From: a virus
IMG/VR virus record: IMGVR_UViG_3300048833_000369
Span: 1 to 39,785 of that record
Length of the DNA stretch: 39,785 nt
Direction: 5' to 3' (one strand)
Part shown: in pieces, positions 37,282-39,785 of the stretch
Layout: every line of letters begins with the position of its first letter
How positions within the stretch are numbered: position 1 is the stretch's first letter
Notes under the pieces: generated by a model
Database searches by the model: none
Told to the model about the DNA's origin: nothing
What the model saw: only the letters and a program-made list of their open reading frames with translations
Position numbers and translations under genes: made by a program

Positions 37282-39708
37282 GTGGCAACAAAGAAGCCGG
37301 GAAAGAACCCTGCAAAGCACTATCCGGATGCTGTTGGTGAGGTTCACCGTGATGGAGACTGGCTTTGGGTCCCACTCCGATCGGAGTGGCGCGATGTGTC
37401 CGCGAAACCAGAGGAAATCGTCCGGCAGAACTATATTCGTCACCTGATAGATCATTATGGCTATTCGCTTGATCAGATGGATCAAGAGAGGCGAACGATG
37501 CACGGCCACAAGAGTCCACGGGCCGATATCGTTATCTGGGAAAGTGCAACCACGAAGGCAAATAATAACACGCCCGTTCTGGTGGTTGAATGCAAGTCCG
37601 AGGCAGTTGATATCAACATCAAGGACTATTACCAGGGTGAAAGCTATACTCGGGCCGTTGGATGTGAATTCTTCGTCGCTCACAACACCCGCTTTACGGC
37701 GGTGTTCAAGCTCGTTCCTGGCCTGCCAGGGGATTTCGTGCAGATCAGCGAAATTCCAAAGGCAAGCGACTGGGGCGATGCGAAACGGATAGAGGAAATA
37801 AAGAACAAGCTTAGGGCGTTTAATCGTAAAGAATTTCAAGACCTTCTATTCAAGTGCCATTCGATCCTGCGTGACGTGCACAAGATGGACCCTGGCCGGG
37901 CCTTCGACACGATCTCGAAAATCCTGTTCGTGAAGATGTATATCGAGCGATCTGGCCTACACGGCACCTTCACAGTTGATTTTATCGACGCCCGCGCAAA
38001 GGTGCGTCTGCCGACCGATCCTGCTGTCCATGACGGGCTCTTCGAACAGACCAAGACTTACTACAGGGCCGACGATCTCTTCACGGCTGGCGACAGGCTC
38101 GACATTTCCGAGGACACCTTTCGTCGCATCGTCAAGGAATTACAGGCATTCGACCTCTCAAAGACCGGCGACGACATCAAGGGCCTCGCCTTTGAGCGTT
38201 TCCTCGGCACCACCTTTCGCGGCGAACTTGGCCAGTTCTTCACGCCACGCCCGGTCGTCGATTTCATGGTCAGCATGCTTGATCCGAAAGAGGGTGAATT
38301 GATCTGCGATCCCGCGGCGGGATCGGGTGGCTTCCTCATCCGCGCGTTCGAACATGTGCGCAGCCAGATCGGCGGGGCGATCCAGGCAGACAAGGACAAG
38401 GCGCGTGCCGACATCGAAGCGCTTGGCCTCGATCCGGACGAGGAAGAGCGGAGGATCGACGAGGCCTTCGCTAAACTGAACAGAGAACTTCTGCCCTCGG
38501 ATGATCAGAACAAGCCGGTCGATACCCGTGTTGGGCGCCTCGCCTGGAACTGCATCTTTGGCACTGATGCCGAGCCGCGCGCTGCTCGCACTGCCAAGAT
38601 GAACATGATCATGCATGGCGACGGCCACGGCGGCATTCACTACCATGATGGGCTTGTCGACATTAACGGCATCTTCCCCGGCCGCTTCGATGTCATCATC
38701 ACCAATCCGCCTTTCGGCTCGAATGTCGGCGATGATCAGAAGGTCGGCGGCAGCGATGAAACGCGCGTATACAACGATCAGGCCTATAAGGACCGATGCA
38801 TTGCCCGCTATGGCGCGCCCTGGCAGGAAAGCCACGAGCGGATGCTCGCGGCCTCGACCTCACGCACGAAAATCCTTGATCTGTTCGAGATCGGCAAAGG
38901 TAAGGCCAACCGCGCCACTGAGATCGTCTTCGTTGAGCGCTGTCTGAATCTTCTGAAGCCGGGCGGGCGGATCGGCATTGTCTTGCCCGACGGCAATCTC
39001 AACAATCCGTCCCTCACTTGGCTGCGACGTTGGTGCGAGGGCAAGGCGAAAATCCTCGCCGTCGTTGGCCTGCCTGAAGAAACCTTCCGGTCGGCGGATG
39101 CGACCGTAAAGGCCTCACTCGTCTTCCTCAAGCGCTTCACAGAGGCCGATCAGGTGGCTTGGGATGCCGCTTGGACTGCCGCCCATGCAACCCTTGATGC
39201 GGCCTTCAACGCAGAGCGAGACACGCTTTGTGCAAGTTTCGGGCCGCGCATCATCTCGGGTGATGACAAGGATGCCGCGGATGTCCTGTCCAAACTCTCT
39301 GCGATTGGCGTGAAACGCGTGCCGCCCGCGTGGTTCTCTGCCGATCCGCCGCCTTATCCGAAAAGCATCGGCGCGACCAAGCTCAAGAGGGTCGGGTGGG
39401 ATGACCAAGCGAAGGACCGCAAGCAGGCGGCGGCGCTGAAAAAGGACTATGCTGCCGCGTTCACCGACGATGTCACGAAGACGGCGGATTCGCTCACACG
39501 CGAACTGGCGGGCGCCTTGCGCGGCGTGGACGAGCGCCACAACACAGCCCTTTGGACGCATGTGCGCGAGGCGTTCGACTATCCTGTGTTCGTCGCCGCA
39601 CCGAAGTCGGTCGGCATCACCTCGACGGGCGAGACGGGTGAGAATGTGCCGACTGACTTGCCAGCCTTGCTAGGGCCTGTGGACATTCAGGATTCCCAAC
39701 CGGTCTGA
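37282..39708 (+). CDS. Nuclease-DNA methyltransferase fusion (HsdR_N + HsdM; BcgI-like RM subunit)
   Basis: An 808-aa protein. Residues about 38-165 form an HsdR_N-type PD-(D/E)xK nuclease domain, with PEEIVRQNYIRHLI, Asp82 (RADIVIW) and Glu103-x-Lys105 (VLVVECKSE). Residues about 190-330 are the HsdM helical domain (GRAFDTISKILFVKMY), leading to ELGQFFTPRPVVDFM. The methyltransferase has motif I DPAAGSGGF (from Asp343) and motif IV NPPF (from Asn475). The last 200 residues form a helical region that may contact a specificity subunit. The start is GTG at 37282 with AAGGAG 8 nt upstream. A nuclease fused to an N6-adenine methylase with a separate S subunit is the plan of type IIB enzymes such as BcgI. 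A type I locus with a separate HsdR further right remains possible. It lies 177 bp past the integrase. Confidence 0.9.
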   Translation: MATKKPGKNPAKHYPDAVGEVHRDGDWLWVPLRSEWRDVSAKPEEIVRQNYIRHLIDHYGYSLDQMDQERRTMHGHKSPRADIVIWESATTKANNNTPVLVVECKSEAVDINIKDYYQGESYTRAVGCEFFVAHNTRFTAVFKLVPGLPGDFVQISEIPKASDWGDAKRIEEIKNKLRAFNRKEFQDLLFKCHSILRDVHKMDPGRAFDTISKILFVKMYIERSGLHGTFTVDFIDARAKVRLPTDPAVHDGLFEQTKTYYRADDLFTAGDRLDISEDTFRRIVKELQAFDLSKTGDDIKGLAFERFLGTTFRGELGQFFTPRPVVDFMVSMLDPKEGELICDPAAGSGGFLIRAFEHVRSQIGGAIQADKDKARADIEALGLDPDEEERRIDEAFAKLNRELLPSDDQNKPVDTRVGRLAWNCIFGTDAEPRAARTAKMNMIMHGDGHGGIHYHDGLVDINGIFPGRFDVIITNPPFGSNVGDDQKVGGSDETRVYNDQAYKDRCIARYGAPWQESHERMLAASTSRTKILDLFEIGKGKANRATEIVFVERCLNLLKPGGRIGIVLPDGNLNNPSLTWLRRWCEGKAKILAVVGLPEETFRSADATVKASLVFLKRFTEADQVAWDAAWTAAHATLDAAFNAERDTLCASFGPRIISGDDKDAADVLSKLSAIGVKRVPPAWFSADPPPYPKSIGATKLKRVGWDDQAKDRKQAAALKKDYAAAFTDDVTKTADSLTRELAGALRGVDERHNTALWTHVREAFDYPVFVAAPKSVGITSTGETGENVPTDLPALLGPVDIQDSQPV

Positions 39709-39741
39709 ATTCTGATTCAAGCTTCCAAAATGGAGGTTTGA

Positions 39742-39785
39742 GTGAACGAAGAGCGGTTTGTGCTGACAGATGACGTCTGGCTTCG
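39742..39785 (+). CDS. Start of next gene, probable specificity (S) subunit, cut by window edge
   Basis: Only 14 codons are visible (GTG start, MNEERFVLTDDVWLR-like). TGGAGG lies 5 nt before the GTG, and the gene begins 33 bp after the methylase stop on the same strand, so it is translated from the same operon. In loci of this type the next gene normally encodes the DNA-recognition subunit. The visible residues neither prove nor contradict this. Confidence 0.55.
   Translation, partial: MNEERFVLTDDVWL

Overview
This window holds a nearly complete siphovirus-type prophage of about 37 kb. The G+C-rich sequence and the gene families present (DUF2460, DUF2163, NlpC/P60 and GTA-TIM tail proteins like those of the Rhodobacter capsulatus gene transfer agent; DUF2793; DUF6441) point to an alphaproteobacterium, most likely Rhodobacterales (Paracoccus/Rhodobacter relatives). 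The left edge is an intact initiator tRNA-fMet gene (50-126), a common integration target. A tyrosine integrase lies at the right (35875-37104). I could not find the duplicated att core, so the exact ends are unproven.

Layout. (1) 1-3606: the tRNA, its terminator, and a three-gene leftward cassette (unknown protein, DUF3696-like AAA ATPase, DUF262 protein) of lower G+C that looks like anti-phage defence cargo. (2) 3755-4859: lysis genes (holin-like, T7-type amidase) and a small coiled-coil protein. (3) 4877-19641: tail and connector genes, all leftward, from the DUF2793 fibre through the GTA-like tail tip, tape measure, chaperone pair and tail tube to head-tail joining proteins and a DUF2190 protein. 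A foreign-looking secreted ClpP-fold gene interrupts this run at 17.3-18.3 kb. (4) 19727-20812: a second accessory insert carrying a double ribbon-helix-helix protein. (5) 20970-27291: lambda-like head module (fused protease-major capsid protein, portal, gpW-like joiner, TerL, TerS). (6) 27383-28538: a small rightward three-gene cassette. (7) 28561-33952: a leftward early region with a membrane protein, a PLP-fold protein, a DNA methyltransferase, a ParB-like protein, a DUF6362-type protein, a winged-helix replication-type protein with iteron-like repeats inside its gene, and an excisionase-like protein. (8) 34026-35808: two copies of a 52-bp element in inverted orientation enclosing an unknown gene and a CoiA-like nuclease gene; one copy lies upstream of the excisionase-like gene and the other upstream of the integrase. 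(9) 37282-end: a nuclease-methyltransferase fusion and the first codons of a probable specificity subunit, resembling a BcgI/type I-like restriction-modification locus.

How the parts work together. The late genes form one long, tightly overlapping leftward unit that packages DNA, builds the capsid and a GTA-like tail, and lyses the cell. The early region would handle excision, replication and DNA modification. Candidate defence genes sit at both outer flanks, and lower-G+C accessory genes interrupt the late and early regions. No recognisable CI-type repressor is visible, so lysogeny control is an open question.

The most interesting signals are the shared 52-bp inverted element, the lambda-O-like iteron cluster, the PLP-fold/methyltransferase/ParB-like operon with its unusual leader (GCGCACCC repeats and a nested hairpin), and the two flanking defence-type loci.
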